64,000 nucleotides of DNA from Streptomyces composti (GCF_012034205.1 NZ_JAATEM010000038.1:1-64000), one strand, 5' to 3'. Counted from the stretch's first letter, positions 1-11,143 are shown. The notes: generated by a model from the sequence alone, not told the origin. Translations and numbers: made by a program.

Positions 1-3
1 ACT

Positions 4-46
4 GGGGGGGGGGGGGGGGGTGGGCACCGGGGGGGGGGGGGGGGGG
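4..46. repeat. Two long G homopolymer tracts
   Basis: Seventeen consecutive G (4-20) and eighteen consecutive G (29-46) are separated by a short TGGGCACC spacer. They lie about 65 bases past the stop codon of hppD. The tracts could form G-quadruplexes, or they could be a sequencing or assembly artefact at the edge of a contig. No gene is visible from 1 to 112. Confidence 0.7.
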
Positions 47-112
47 CGGTCGCCGGGGGAACCCCGCCCCGCCCGCTGGTGGCGGTGTCAGGTCCGTCCG
101 CGCACCGCGGCG

Positions 113-1261
113 TCAGAGGTTGCCGCGCTTGGCCTGCTCGCGCTCGATCGCCTCGAACAGCGCCTTGAAGTTGCCCTTGCCGAAGCCCATCGAGCCGTGC
201 CGCTCGATCAGCTCGAAGAACACCGTCGGTCGGTCCTGGACCGGCTTGGTGAAGATCTGCAGCAGGTAGCCGTCCTCGTCGCGGTCGGCGAGGATCTTCA
301 GCTCGCGCAGCGTGTCGACCGGCACCCGGGTCTCGCCGACCCACTCGCCGAGGGTGTCGTAGTAGGAGTCCGGGGTGTCCAGGAACTCCACGCCGGCCGC
401 GCGCATCTGGCGGACCGTCTGCACGATGTCGTTGGTGTTCAGCGCGATGTGCTGGACGCCGGCCCCGCCGTAGAACTCCAGGTACTCGTCGATCTGGGAC
501 TTCTTCCTGGCGACGGCGGGCTCGTTGATCGGGAACTTGACCTTGAGCGTGCCGTCGGCCACGACCTTCGACATCAGCGCGCTGTACTCGGTGGCGATGT
601 CGTCGCCCACGAACTCCTTCATGTTCGTGAAGCCCATCACCTTGTTGTAGAACTCGACCCACTCGTTCATCCGGCCGAGCTCGACGTTGCCGACGCAGTG
701 GTCGATCGCCTGGAAGAAGCGCTGGGCGGGCGGCTCCACGATCGGCTCGGCGGCGACGAAGCCGGGCAGGTAGGGGCCGTCGTAGCCGCTGCGGTCGACC
801 AGGGTGTGGCGGGTCTCGCCGTAGGTGGCGATCGCGGCGAGGACGACCGTGCCGTGTTCGTCCTTCAGCTCGTAGGGCTCGGCGACCGAGCGGGCGCCGT
901 GCTCGACGGCGTAGGCGTACGCGGCGCGCGCGTCCGGCACCTCCATGGCGAGGTCGATGACGCCGTCGCCGTGCTTGGCCACGTGCTCGGCGAGGAAGGT
1001 GCCCCACTCGGTGGAGGGCTTGATCACCGAGGTGAACACGAAGCGGGCGGAGCCGCTCTCCAGGACGTAGCTGGCGGTCTCGCGGCTGCCGTTCTCCGGT
1101 CCGGAGTAGGCGACCAGCTTCATGCCGAAGGCGGTCGAGTAGTAGTGCGCCGCCTGCTTGGCGTTGCCCACGGCGAAGACGACCGCGTCCATTCCCTTGA
1201 CCGGGAAGGGGTCGTCCTGCCGGGCGGTGGTCTCGGGAGTGTGCTGTGTGGTCTGCGTCAT
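113..1261 (-). CDS. hppD: 4-hydroxyphenylpyruvate dioxygenase
   Basis: A 382-residue Fe(II)-dependent dioxygenase that converts 4-hydroxyphenylpyruvate to homogentisate, the second step of tyrosine catabolism in the cytoplasm. It has the two vicinal-oxygen-chelate halves of the family. The three expected iron ligands are visible: His in AIDHCVGNV, His in GVQHIALNT and Glu in VFFELIERHG near the C-terminus. Length is normal for bacterial HPPD. I chose the ATG at 1261 (MTQTTQ) because the extra upstream codons of the longer frame look like non-coding leader. It is divergent from an AsnC-type gene 127 bases away, which is a likely regulator. The strand assignment is certain. Confidence 0.96.
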   Translation of the reverse strand: MTQTTQHTPETTARQDDPFPVKGMDAVVFAVGNAKQAAHYYSTAFGMKLVAYSGPENGSRETASYVLESGSARFVFTSVIKPSTEWGTFLAEHVAKHGDGVIDLAMEVPDARAAYAYAVEHGARSVAEPYELKDEHGTVVLAAIATYGETRHTLVDRSGYDGPYLPGFVAAEPIVEPPAQRFFQAIDHCVGNVELGRMNEWVEFYNKVMGFTNMKEFVGDDIATEYSALMSKVVADGTLKVKFPINEPAVARKKSQIDEYLEFYGGAGVQHIALNTNDIVQTVRQMRAAGVEFLDTPDSYYDTLGEWVGETRVPVDTLRELKILADRDEDGYLLQIFTKPVQDRPTVFFELIERHGSMGFGKGNFKALFEAIEREQAKRGNL

Positions 1262-1388
1262 AGGGGCAGGGTGGTGCAGCCTCGCAAGGTGCGCAATAGT
1301 TCGTGGAATCACTGGGCAATCTGCTCAGCCGAATGCCGGTTGCGGCGGGCTTTCTGTACAGGATGACCAGAGCTGGGAGGGGTGGCGT
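1262..1388. promoter_or_regulatory. Divergent hppD / AsnC-regulator promoter region
   Basis: This 127-base gap between divergent genes must hold both promoters. Three GCAA elements (1284, 1293, 1316) lie on one face; the last two sit in GCGCAAT and GGGCAAT, 23 bases or about two helical turns apart. This is the kind of weak direct repeat Lrp/AsnC proteins bind. A GGGAGGGG ribosome binding site precedes the ATG at 1389. The operator assignment is inference. Confidence 0.35.
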
Positions 1389-1868
1389 ATGGGGATCGAC
1401 GGACTGGACGGCCGGATCATCACGCTGCTGGCGCGCGAGCCGCGGATCGGGGTGCTGGAGATGTCCCGGCGGCTGGGGGTCGCGCGCGGCACGGTGCAGG
1501 CACGGCTGGACCGGCTTCAGTCGAACGGAGTCATCCGCGGATTCGGCCCCCAGGTGGATCCGGCGGCCCTCGGCTACCCGGTCACCGCGTTCGCCACGCT
1601 GCAGATCCGGCAGGGTCAAGGAGCCGATGTACGGGCCCACTTGGCGACCGTGCCGGAGGTGCTGGAGCTGCACACCACCACCGGCACCGGCGACATGCTG
1701 TGCCGGCTCGTGGCTCGCTCGAACGCCGATCTTCAACGGGTGATCGACCGCGTCGTCGGTTTTGATGGCATCGTCCGAGCCTCCACGGCGATCGTCATGG
1801 AGAACCCCGTCCCGCTGCGGATCATCCCGCTGGTCGAGCAGGCGGCGCTCGGCGGCAAAGACGACTGA
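1389..1868 (+). CDS. Lrp/AsnC-family transcriptional regulator
   Basis: A 159-residue Lrp/AsnC protein with an N-terminal HTH (about residues 4-60, including MSRRLGVARGTVQARLDRL) and a C-terminal RAM ligand-sensing domain (about 70-145). Its length is typical. The start is the ATG six bases after a GGGAGGGG ribosome site; the in-frame extension upstream would run through the hppD promoter. The position divergent to hppD suggests control of tyrosine degradation by an amino acid or a phenylpyruvate-type effector. The effector itself cannot be read from the sequence. Confidence 0.9.
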   Translation: MGIDGLDGRIITLLAREPRIGVLEMSRRLGVARGTVQARLDRLQSNGVIRGFGPQVDPAALGYPVTAFATLQIRQGQGADVRAHLATVPEVLELHTTTGTGDMLCRLVARSNADLQRVIDRVVGFDGIVRASTAIVMENPVPLRIIPLVEQAALGGKDD

Positions 1869-1907
1869 ACGACGAGACCTTCCTGGCCGAGCTGGGGGTG
1901 AGCGCGG

Positions 1908-2547
1908 GTGAACTTCTGGGAGTACCTGGTCAGCCGGCACCAGCAGCTGCTCATTGACGCCTACCAGCACGCCAGCGTGGTCTTCCAGTGCATGGTGGTG
2001 GCGACCGCGCTGGGCGTGGTGATCGGAGTGATCACCTACCGCAGCGAGTGGGCGGGCAGCCTGGCCACGACCACCACCGCCACCCTGCTGACCATCCCGT
2101 CCCTGGCCATGATCGGTCTGCTGATCCCCGTGGTGGGGCTCGGGGTGCCGCCGACGGTGATCGCGCTCACCCTCTACGGGCTGCTGCCGATCGTGCGCAA
2201 CTCCATCGTGGGCCTGCGCGGCGTCGACCCGTCCCTGGTGGACGCCGCCACCGGCATCGGCATGTCCCGGGCGGCCCGGCTGATGCGGGTGGAGCTGCCG
2301 CTGGCCTGGCCGCCGATCCTCACCGGCATCCGGGTCTCCACCCAGATGCTGATGGGCATCGCCGCCATCGCCGCCTACGCCTCCGGCCCCGGCCTGGGCA
2401 ACCTGATCTTCCGCGGGATCGCCTCGCTGGGCAGCAAGAACGCCCTCAACCAGGTCCTCGCGGGCACGCTCGGAATCATCATCCTCGCGCTGCTCTTCGA
2501 CGCCGCCTACGTACTGATCGGGCGGCTGACCATCTCGAGGGGGATCC

Positions 2548-2555
<8 letters not shown>
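1908..2555 (+). CDS. Quaternary-amine ABC importer, permease 1
   Basis: A 215-residue inner-membrane permease of the glycine betaine/carnitine/choline (OpuB/OpuC) type, with about five to six hydrophobic segments. The ABC-contacting EAA-like loop is visible as DAATGIGMSRAARLMRVELPL. It starts with GTG at 1908, and its TGA (2553-2555) lies inside the next gene, which starts at 2548. It is the first of four co-directional, overlapping genes, followed by ATPase, second permease and binding protein. Substrate is inferred from family only; compatible-solute uptake is the usual role. Confidence 0.92.
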
Positions 2556-3869
<1,314 letters not shown>

Positions 3870-3873
<4 letters not shown>

Positions 3874-4697
3874 GGACCTCTTCCCGCGAGCCGGGGCCGC
3901 CCGTCCCGGAGGAGGACGAAGCACAGGAGGCCCCGCCCCAGCGGTCCGCGGCGAAGGCACCCCGGGTGACCTGGCAGAAGCTGACCGTCCTGCCGGTCGC
4001 CCTGATCGTGCTGCTGCTGGTGACCTGGCTGTGGTTCGAGCAGGCCGACCTGGACCAGCTGACCCGCAACGCGCTGTCCGACGGGCGGGTGAGCAAGGCG
4101 CTGTGGCAGCACATCGAGCTGACCGCGATCTCCACCTTCTTCGTGCTGATCATCGCGATCCCGCTCGGCATCCTGCTGACCCGGCCGCTGCTGCGCCGGT
4201 TCACCCCCGGGGTGATGGCGTTCGCCAACATGGGCCAGGCCACCCCGGCGATCGGTCTGCTGGCGCTGCTGGTGATCTGGCTGGGCATCGGCCGCCGGGC
4301 CGCGCTCATCGGCATCATCGCCTACGCCGTGCTGCCGGTGCTGTCCAACACCATCGCGGGCCTGCAGGCCAACGACCCGGCGCTGCTGGAGGCGGCGCGC
4401 GGCATCGGCATGTCCCCGATGGGCGTGCTCACCCGGGTGGAGCTGCCGCTGGCGGTGCCGCTGATCCTCGCCGGGGTGCGCACCGCCCTGGTGCTGAACG
4501 TGGGCACGGCGACGCTCGCCACCTTCGGCGGGGGCGGCGGCCTGGGCGTGCTGATCACCACCGGGATCACCAGCCAGCGGATGCCGGTACTGATGATCGG
4601 CTCGATCCTCACGGTGGCGCTGGCGCTCCTCGTGGACTGGCTGGCGTCACTGGCGGAGCTGCTGATGCGGCCGCGCGGGCTGGAGGCGGAGTCATGA
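3870..4697 (+). CDS. Quaternary-amine ABC importer, permease 2
   Basis: A 275-residue second permease of the OpuB/OpuC type. A charged ~40-residue cytoplasmic leader precedes a first hydrophobic segment (LPVALIVLLLVTWLWF), then about five more. The EAA-like loop reads EAARGIGMSPMGVLTRVELPL, closely matching permease 1. It starts at the GTG whose TGA overlap with the ATPase gene (3870-3873) implies translational coupling, and it ends in an ATGA overlap with the binding-protein gene. It forms a heterodimeric channel with permease 1. Confidence 0.92.
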
Positions 4698-5686
4698 GAC
4701 GCGCACTGCTCCTGATGGGCGGCCGCACCCGGCTGCTGCTCGCCGGGGCGGTGCTGCTGGCGGCGGCCTCCGCCTGCGGTCTCACCAGCGGCTCCCCCAT
4801 GGTCGACGACGTGGAGCCGGGCTCCATCGGACAGGGCAAGCCGCTCGAGGGCGCGCAGCTGACCGTCACCTCCAAGGAGTTCACCGAGCAGCTGATCCTC
4901 GGCGCGATCATGGGCATCGCCTTCCAGGCGGCCGGTGCCGAGGTCGTCGACCGCACCGGCATCCAGGGCTCGGTCGGCTCCCGGGAGGCGGTGGTCAAGG
5001 GGGAGGCGGACGCCGGCTACGAGTACACCGGCACCGCCTGGATCACCTACCAGGGCAACTCCGAGCCCATCCCCGACCCGCGCGAGCAGTGGCTGGCGGT
5101 GCGCGACGCCGACCGGAAGAACGGGGTGACCTGGCTGGAGCCGTCCGAGCTGAACAACACCTACGCCCTCGCGATGAACCAGTCCAACTACAAGAAGTAC
5201 CGCACCCGCACCCTCTCGGAGGTGGCCGAGCTGTCCAGGCGGGACCCGGGCGCGGTCACGCTGTGCGTGGAGGGCGAGTTCGCCAACCGCGCGGACGGGC
5301 TGCCCGGCATGGAGAAGGCGTACGGCATGGACATCCCCACGCGGAACGTCACCCAGATGGACACCGGGATCATCTACACCCAGACCGCCAAGGGCGCCTG
5401 CACCTACGGCGAGGTCTTCACCACCGACGGGCGGATCAAGTCGATGAACCTGGTGGTGATGGAGGACGACAAGAAGTTCTTCCCGAACTACAACGCGGCG
5501 CCGACCATCCACAGCGAGACGCTGAAGAAGTGGCCGGCCATCGCCGAGGTGCTGGCACCGGTGACGGCGGCCCTGAACAACACGGTGGCGCAGGACCTCA
5601 ACGCCAAGGTGGACGTGGAGGGCGAGGACCCGCACCAGGTGGCCCTGGACTGGATGGTCGAGAAGGGGTTCGTGAAGGAGGGGTAG
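4694..5686 (+). CDS. Quaternary-amine ABC importer, substrate-binding lipoprotein
   Basis: A 330-residue extracellular binding protein of the OpuAC/OsmF family. It has a lipoprotein signal: basic MRRALLLMGGRTR, a hydrophobic core and a lipobox ending ASAC at about residue 28. The motif VTSKEFTEQLILG after the leader is typical of glycine betaine/choline binders, as is the repeated Tyr/Trp content (YEYTGTAWITYQGN) that builds aromatic cages for trimethylammonium groups. It is the last gene of the importer operon. It converges on an S16 protease gene only 24 bases away. Confidence 0.92.
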   Translation: MRRALLLMGGRTRLLLAGAVLLAAASACGLTSGSPMVDDVEPGSIGQGKPLEGAQLTVTSKEFTEQLILGAIMGIAFQAAGAEVVDRTGIQGSVGSREAVVKGEADAGYEYTGTAWITYQGNSEPIPDPREQWLAVRDADRKNGVTWLEPSELNNTYALAMNQSNYKKYRTRTLSEVAELSRRDPGAVTLCVEGEFANRADGLPGMEKAYGMDIPTRNVTQMDTGIIYTQTAKGACTYGEVFTTDGRIKSMNLVVMEDDKKFFPNYNAAPTIHSETLKKWPAIAEVLAPVTAALNNTVAQDLNAKVDVEGEDPHQVALDWMVEKGFVKEG

Positions 5687-5710
5687 CCGCTGCGGGGGGT
5701 TCCTGTCCGC

Positions 5711-6502
5711 TCAGCAGCTGGGGACCTTGCCCGTGCCCTTGTCCAGCGCGACCAGCGCGTCGACGGCGCCCTTGAGGGTGGTGACCGGGACCAGCCGCAG
5801 GCCCTCGGGCAGCTCGGCCTTCGCCTCGGCGCACTCCGCCTCGGGCACCAGGAAGACGGTGGCGCCGTCCCGGCGGGCGGCCTGGGTCTTGAGCGGCACA
5901 CCGCCCACGGCGCCGACCTTGCCGCGGGCGTCGATGGTGCCGGTGCCGGCGACGACCCGGCCGCCGGTGAGATCGCCGCCGTCGCCGTTGCCCTCGAGCT
6001 TGTCGACGATGCCGAGCGAGAACAGCAGCCCGGCGCTGGGGCCGCCGACGTCGGCCAGCTCCAGCTTGACGTCGATGTCCTCGTCCTCCAGCTTCAGGTA
6101 GTTCAGCGCGGCCGCGGTCGCCGCGTCCTGCGACTTCTTCATCTGCGCGCGGTTGTACTGCTGGATCTCCCGCGTGGTGTCCCCGGTCGGGTAGACGGAG
6201 TCGCGCGGCATCACCGCCTGGTCGGTGCGGAACCAGCTGTCGATCACCTGGGGCAGGGTGACGCGGGTGTCCGGGGAGGTCGCCTCGATCGTCGTCATCC
6301 GCAGCTGCCCGCTGGTCCTGCGCACGGGCGCCCCGGAGATGGTGATCACCTGCGTCCCCTTGTTCTCACCGAGCACATCGGCCGTCATGCCGGGCTGGGC
6401 GACGGAGAAGGGCAGCGGGGCGAAGGCGGCGGTGGCCAGGAGGGCGACGACGGGGGCGCCGCACACGGCGATCGCCCGGGGACGCGAGAGACGAGAGAGC
6501 AC
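5711..6502 (-). CDS. Exported S16 (Lon-like) serine protease, YlbL type
   Basis: A 263-residue protein with an N-terminal hydrophobic anchor (about residues 10-35) and a C-terminal Lon-like S16 domain. The catalytic dyad is recognisable as Ser in GGPSAGLLFSLG and Lys in GKVGAVGGVPLKTQAA. The middle region would correspond to the PDZ part of YlbL-type proteins, but I cannot see a clear PDZ domain. The start is GTG at 6502. The cut substrates are unknown. It converges on the ABC operon. Confidence 0.85.
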   Translation of the reverse strand: MLSRLSRPRAIAVCGAPVVALLATAAFAPLPFSVAQPGMTADVLGENKGTQVITISGAPVRRTSGQLRMTTIEATSPDTRVTLPQVIDSWFRTDQAVMPRDSVYPTGDTTREIQQYNRAQMKKSQDAATAAALNYLKLEDEDIDVKLELADVGGPSAGLLFSLGIVDKLEGNGDGGDLTGGRVVAGTGTIDARGKVGAVGGVPLKTQAARRDGATVFLVPEAECAEAKAELPEGLRLVPVTTLKGAVDALVALDKGTGKVPSC

Positions 6503-6612
6503 GCAGTCAATCTAACGTGCGCCCGCCGGCAACCGGCCGGGGCGGCCGACCGCTCTCCCCCGAGCCGCCGCGCACCCGGTCGTGTCCCTGCCGACGCGGT
6601 GGCAGGCGCGGA

Positions 6613-7263
6613 TCAGCGCAACGCCTCCGCGACCTCCCGCGCCGCTTCCACGACCCGGGGGCCGACCCGCTCCGGCACGGCCTCCGCCAGCATCACCACG
6701 CCGACGCTCCCCTCGACCCCCGTCACCCCCAGCAACGGCGCCGCGGCCCCGCACGCCCCCGCTTCCAGCTCTCCGTGCGTCAGCGTGTACCCGGGATCCC
6801 CGTTCGGCTGCTGCCGGGCCGCGAGTATCGCCTTGCCCGCCGCTCCCCGGTCCAGCGGGTGCCGGAACCCCGCCCGGTACGCCACGTGATAGTCCGTCCA
6901 CGACGGCTCCACCACGGCGACCGCCAGCGCCTCCGCACCGTCCACCAGCGTCAGATGCGCGGTCGCCCCGATGTCCTCCGCCAGCGACCGCAGCGCCGGC
7001 ATCGCCGCCTCCCGCACCAGCGGATGCACCAGCCGCCCCAGCCGCAGCACCCCCAGCCCCACCCGGGCCCGCCCGCCCAGATCACGACGTACGAGGGCAT
7101 GCTGCTCCAGCGTGGCGAGCAACCGGTACACAACGGTCCGGTTCACGCCCAGCTTCTGGGAAAGCTCGGTGACGGTCAGCCCATGGTCGGTGTCGGCCAG
7201 CAGCTTGAGGACACGCAGTCCCCTGTCGAGCGTCTGAGAGGTCTCCGCGGTCACGACGCCCAC
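6613..7263 (-). CDS. IclR-family transcriptional regulator
   Basis: A 216-residue IclR-type regulator. An N-terminal winged HTH (about residues 10-70, with LTVTELSQKLGVNRTVVYRL) is followed by the effector-binding domain (about 80-210, including the GKAILAA segment). The GTG start is supported by AAGGAG five bases upstream. It is somewhat shorter than the usual 240-260 residues, mainly at the termini. The upstream gap to the helicase gene (7264-7526) shows no further gene. The target is unknown; no catabolic genes are directly adjacent. Confidence 0.88.
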   Translation of the reverse strand: MGVVTAETSQTLDRGLRVLKLLADTDHGLTVTELSQKLGVNRTVVYRLLATLEQHALVRRDLGGRARVGLGVLRLGRLVHPLVREAAMPALRSLAEDIGATAHLTLVDGAEALAVAVVEPSWTDYHVAYRAGFRHPLDRGAAGKAILAARQQPNGDPGYTLTHGELEAGACGAAAPLLGVTGVEGSVGVVMLAEAVPERVGPRVVEAAREVAEALR

Positions 7264-7526
7264 TCCTTAGTGGTGAGGTCGGCGACCTCCTCGCTGTCGT
7301 TGCGTCGCCGAGTCCCGGTCGGAGACGCGCTACAGAGGCCGCCGATCGGCCGGCGGCCCGGTCGTTTCCGGGCACAGTCGCTTCACGGCTGCGCTCCGCG
7401 GCGACGCTGCCACGGGGCGTGTGCGTAGCGGGACAGTAGCGAGCCTGTTCGGCCAGCGGAAGGCTCCGTCCAGAATCCGGTCATGGAAGTTCAGCATTGA
7501 GCGAACTTTGACCACATAAGTCCCCG

Positions 7527-9326
7527 TCACCGCATGCGCGTGGCCCACTCCTGCACCTTGGCGATCCGCTGCCTCAGCTGCCCCGCCGTGGCCTCGGCGG
7601 CGGGCGGCCCGCCGCAGACCCGGCGCAGCTCGGTGTGGATGACTCCGTGCGGCTTTCCGCTCTGGTGGACGTAGGCGCCGACGAGGCTGTTGAGCTTGCG
7701 GCGCAGCTCCATCATCTCCTTGTGGGAGACCACCGGCCGCCGCTCGGCGGGCAGTTCGAGCAGGTCGGCCTCCTCGGCCGGCTTCTTGCGGCTGTGCGCG
7801 ATCTGCCGGGCCTGCCGCTTCTGCAGCAGCAACTGCACCTGATCCGGCTCCAGAAGGCCCGGGATGCCCAGATAATCCTGTTCCTCCTCGCTGCCGGGGT
7901 GGGCCTGCATGCCGAACTCGGCCCCGTTGTACATGACCCGGTCGAAGACGGCATCGGACTGCAGCGCCTCGAACGGCAGCATCTCCTGCTCGCCGGTGTC
8001 CTCGTCCTGCTGCTTGTTCGCCTCCTCCATCTCCTTCTCGGACTCGGCGTACGGGTCCTCCTCGCCGCCCTTCCTGGGCTTGTCGAGCACATGGTCGCGC
8101 TCGCGCTCCATCTCGTTGGCGAAGGAGAGCAGGTCGGGGATGGTCGGCAGGAACACGGACGCGGTCTCGCCGCGCCGCCGGGACCGTACGAAACGGCCGA
8201 CGGCCTGCGCGAAGAACAACGGGGTGGAGATCGTCGTGGCGTACACGCCGACCGCGAGGCGAGGCACGTCGACGCCCTCGGACACCATGCGGACGGCGAC
8301 CATCCAGCGGTCGTCGCCGGCGCTGAACTCGTCGATCCGCCTGGACGCGCCGGCGTCGTCGGAGAGCACCAGCGTCGCCTTGTGGCCGGTGATGTCCCGG
8401 ATGAGCTTGGCGTAGGCGCGGGCCGCCTCCTGGTCGGAGGCGATCACCAGGGCACCCGCGTCGGGGACCGACTTGCGGACCTCGGTCAGGCGCTGGTCGG
8501 CGGCGCGCAGCACGGCCGGCATCCACTCGCCGCGCGGGTCGAGCGCGGTCCGCCAGGCCTGGCTGACGGCGTCCTTGGTCATCGGCTCGCCGAGGCGGGC
8601 CTCGATCTCGTCGCCGGCCTTGGTGCGCCAGCGCATGTTGCCGCTGTAGCTCAGGAAGATGACCGGGCGCACGACACCGTCCGCGAGGGCGGAGCCGTAT
8701 CCGTAGGTGTAGTCGGCGGCGGACCGCCGGATGCCGTCGTCGCCCTCCTCGTAGGTGACGAAGGGGATGGGGTTGGTGTCCGAGCGGAACGGCGTACCGG
8801 TCAGCGCGAGCCGCCGGGTGGCCGGCTCGAACGCCTCCAGGCAGGCCTCGCCCCAGGACTTGGTGTCACCGGCGTGATGGATCTCGTCGAGGATGACGAG
8901 GGTCTTGCGCTGCTCGACGCGGTTGCGGTGCAGCATGGGGCGGACGCCGACACCGGCGTAGGTGACGGCGACGCCGTGGTACTCCTTGCTCAGCGGTCCT
9001 GCGCTGTACTCGGGGTCCAGGCGGATCCCTATGCGCGCGGCCGCCTCGGCCCACTGCTTCTTCAGATGCTCGGTCGGTGCGACCACCGTCACCTGCTGCA
9101 CCACGTGGTGGTGCAGCAGCCAGGAGGCCAGCGTCAGGGCGAACGTCGTCTTACCGGCGCCGGGGGTCGCCACGGCCAGGAAGTCACGCGGCTGCTCCTG
9201 GATGTACTTGTCCATGGCGGCCTGCTGCCAGGCACGCAGCTTGCTGGCGGTTCCCCAGGGGGCCCGCCCGGGGAAGGCGGGTGACAGGTGGTGCGAGTGC
9301 GACGGGGTGCCGGCGGTGGTAGTCAC
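7527..9326 (-). CDS. DEAD/DEAH-type superfamily 2 helicase
   Basis: A 599-residue SF2 ATPase of the ComF/UvrB-ResIII-like class. Motif I is VATPGAGKTTF (about residues 52-62), motif II VILDEIHHAG, motif III ALTGTPF, motif V-like VRMVSEGVDVPRLAVGVY and motif VI-like FFAQAVGRFVRSRRRGE. It has an acidic, Glu-rich C-terminal tail. It likely remodels DNA or RNA in the cytoplasm; no nuclease or methylase partner is next to it, so a restriction role is not supported. The start is GTG 9326. It stands alone, with a 174-base gap to the MFS gene upstream. Confidence 0.9.
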   Translation of the reverse strand: MTTTAGTPSHSHHLSPAFPGRAPWGTASKLRAWQQAAMDKYIQEQPRDFLAVATPGAGKTTFALTLASWLLHHHVVQQVTVVAPTEHLKKQWAEAAARIGIRLDPEYSAGPLSKEYHGVAVTYAGVGVRPMLHRNRVEQRKTLVILDEIHHAGDTKSWGEACLEAFEPATRRLALTGTPFRSDTNPIPFVTYEEGDDGIRRSAADYTYGYGSALADGVVRPVIFLSYSGNMRWRTKAGDEIEARLGEPMTKDAVSQAWRTALDPRGEWMPAVLRAADQRLTEVRKSVPDAGALVIASDQEAARAYAKLIRDITGHKATLVLSDDAGASRRIDEFSAGDDRWMVAVRMVSEGVDVPRLAVGVYATTISTPLFFAQAVGRFVRSRRRGETASVFLPTIPDLLSFANEMERERDHVLDKPRKGGEEDPYAESEKEMEEANKQQDEDTGEQEMLPFEALQSDAVFDRVMYNGAEFGMQAHPGSEEEQDYLGIPGLLEPDQVQLLLQKRQARQIAHSRKKPAEEADLLELPAERRPVVSHKEMMELRRKLNSLVGAYVHQSGKPHGVIHTELRRVCGGPPAAEATAGQLRQRIAKVQEWATRMR

Positions 9327-9500
9327 GGTCTCCGTGGGGGTCGAGCGGCTACGTATGACAACCGGGCCACCCTACCGGCGGCCCGCCGCCGTTCATGCGC
9401 GGACGCCACCGCACCCCTCGCGGGTGGGACCGACATCACAGCAGTACGAGGCCGCCCTCTGGAGTCTCGCCGTTCTGCTGCCCGGACTCCGGCCGGCGGC

Positions 9501-10964
9501 TCACCGGACCCGCAGCCTCGTGGTCACCCACACTCCGACGAGGGCCACCGCGGCCATCGGCAGGAACACGGCGGCGAACGCGGCCGGACGGGAGCCGGAG
9601 ACCGCGCCGGCCTGGGTGGCCGCATGGCTGACCGCACCGCCGCCGAGCGCGGCGAAGGCGGCCCCGCCCGCCGCGAGGAGCAGGGTGTTGGACAGGCCGT
9701 CCGAGATCTGCAGGGCGGCGGAGTTGGTGCCGGCCTCCTCGGGCGGGGAGAGCTTGAGCAGCAGCACGCTGCTGGAGGAGATCACCAGCCCCATCCCGAA
9801 GCAGCCGAACGCCCAGGCGACGGCCACCGTCCACGCGGGCACCTCCTGGACGAGCACACTGGGAGCGGCGGCGATACCGGCGGCCACCAGCAGCATCCCG
9901 AACGTGGTGAGCCGTTCCCGGTACGCCTCGAGCCGGGGCCGTGACTGCACCCAGGAGCCCAGCGCCCAGGTCACACCGCCCGCCGCGAGCGAGAAGCCGG
10001 CCAGGGTCGGGCTCAGCCCCCGCTGGGTGACCAGCATCAGCGGCACGAAGGACTCCGCGGAGATGAAGGAGCCCGCGGCCAGACCGCGCAGCAGCACCAC
10101 CGAGGGCAGGCCGCGGGCGGCCCGGTAGGTGCCGCGCGGCAGCAGGCCCAGCGCGGCCGGCACCAGCAGCGCCAGTCCTGCGGCGCCCGGCAGCAGCGAG
10201 AACCAGCGCAGATCCTGCGCCGCGTACTGCAGCAGCCCGGCGCCCACCGAGATCCCCAGCGCCAGCTTGATCCTCCGGCGGTCGAACGAGGCCCGCTCCA
10301 CCCCGCTCTCCCCCGGCTCGCCGCCGACCGGCCCCGCGGTCTTCCGGCGTATCTGCGGCAGCGCCAGCGCCAGCGGAAGCAGCACCAGAACCGGGATGCC
10401 GAGGAACACCCAGCGCCAGCCGATGTGCTCGGTCACCGCCCCGGAGGCCAGCGGGCCGACGATGGAGGGCACCACCCAGCTCGCCGCGAACGCCGCCATG
10501 ATCGCCGGCCGCAGCCGCTCCGGATACGCCCGGCCGACCACGACGTACAGCGCGACGATCACCAGCCCGCCGCCCAGCCCCTGCACGGCCCTGCCGAGGA
10601 TGAACGGCCACATCGACACCGCCGTCCCGGCCAGCAGCAGCCCGGCCGCGAAGGCGGATATCCCGGCGGTCAGCGGACCGAGCGGCCCGCTGCGGTCCGA
10701 CCACTGGCCGGAGAGCACCATGCCGAACAGGCTGGTGGTGAAGAACGCCGAGAAGGCGAAGGCGTACAGCGAGACGCCGTCCAGCTCCCGCGCCGCCACC
10801 GGCATCGCCGTGCCGACGGCGGTCGCCTCGAAGGCGATCAGCAGCACGACGGACACGATGCCGATGCTCAGCGCACGGTACGACCGGCTCAGCACGGTGT
10901 CCTTCGGCTCCATGGCCAGGGCGTCGGCGGCGACATCGGTGTCACGCGGTTCGAGGGCACTCAT
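9501..10964 (-). CDS. MFS drug-type exporter
   Basis: A 487-residue multi-pass membrane protein of the major facilitator superfamily. The A-loop region GQWSDRSGPLGPL and the LGRAVQGLGGGL segment of helix 4 are typical of drug:proton antiporters, and about 12-14 hydrophobic helices can be counted. I chose the ATG at 10964 (MSALEPRD); an in-frame start seven codons upstream lacks support. There is no adjacent regulator, and the tRNA-Cys gene follows upstream on the other strand. The substrate is unknown. Confidence 0.9.
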   Translation of the reverse strand: MSALEPRDTDVAADALAMEPKDTVLSRSYRALSIGIVSVVLLIAFEATAVGTAMPVAARELDGVSLYAFAFSAFFTTSLFGMVLSGQWSDRSGPLGPLTAGISAFAAGLLLAGTAVSMWPFILGRAVQGLGGGLVIVALYVVVGRAYPERLRPAIMAAFAASWVVPSIVGPLASGAVTEHIGWRWVFLGIPVLVLLPLALALPQIRRKTAGPVGGEPGESGVERASFDRRRIKLALGISVGAGLLQYAAQDLRWFSLLPGAAGLALLVPAALGLLPRGTYRAARGLPSVVLLRGLAAGSFISAESFVPLMLVTQRGLSPTLAGFSLAAGGVTWALGSWVQSRPRLEAYRERLTTFGMLLVAAGIAAAPSVLVQEVPAWTVAVAWAFGCFGMGLVISSSSVLLLKLSPPEEAGTNSAALQISDGLSNTLLLAAGGAAFAALGGGAVSHAATQAGAVSGSRPAAFAAVFLPMAAVALVGVWVTTRLRVR

Positions 10965-11143
10965 GCCCGCCAGGGTAAGGGCCAAGCACCCCCGAGACCC
11001 CTGTCGGGAGTCGGTCCCCCGCTACGCCCTTGGCCCTACGCCCCGAGCCCCTTTCATGAACAGCACATGGCAGTCCCGTTGCAGCCCGCCCGCGTCCCTT
11101 GAGCCGGCCGGCACCGGGCCCCTACGGTCGATGCACCGACCAA

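Noticed and set aside
7527..9326. Helicase as part of a phage-defence system
   Set aside because: The neighbours are an IclR regulator and an MFS exporter; no nuclease, methylase or other defence gene is adjacent.
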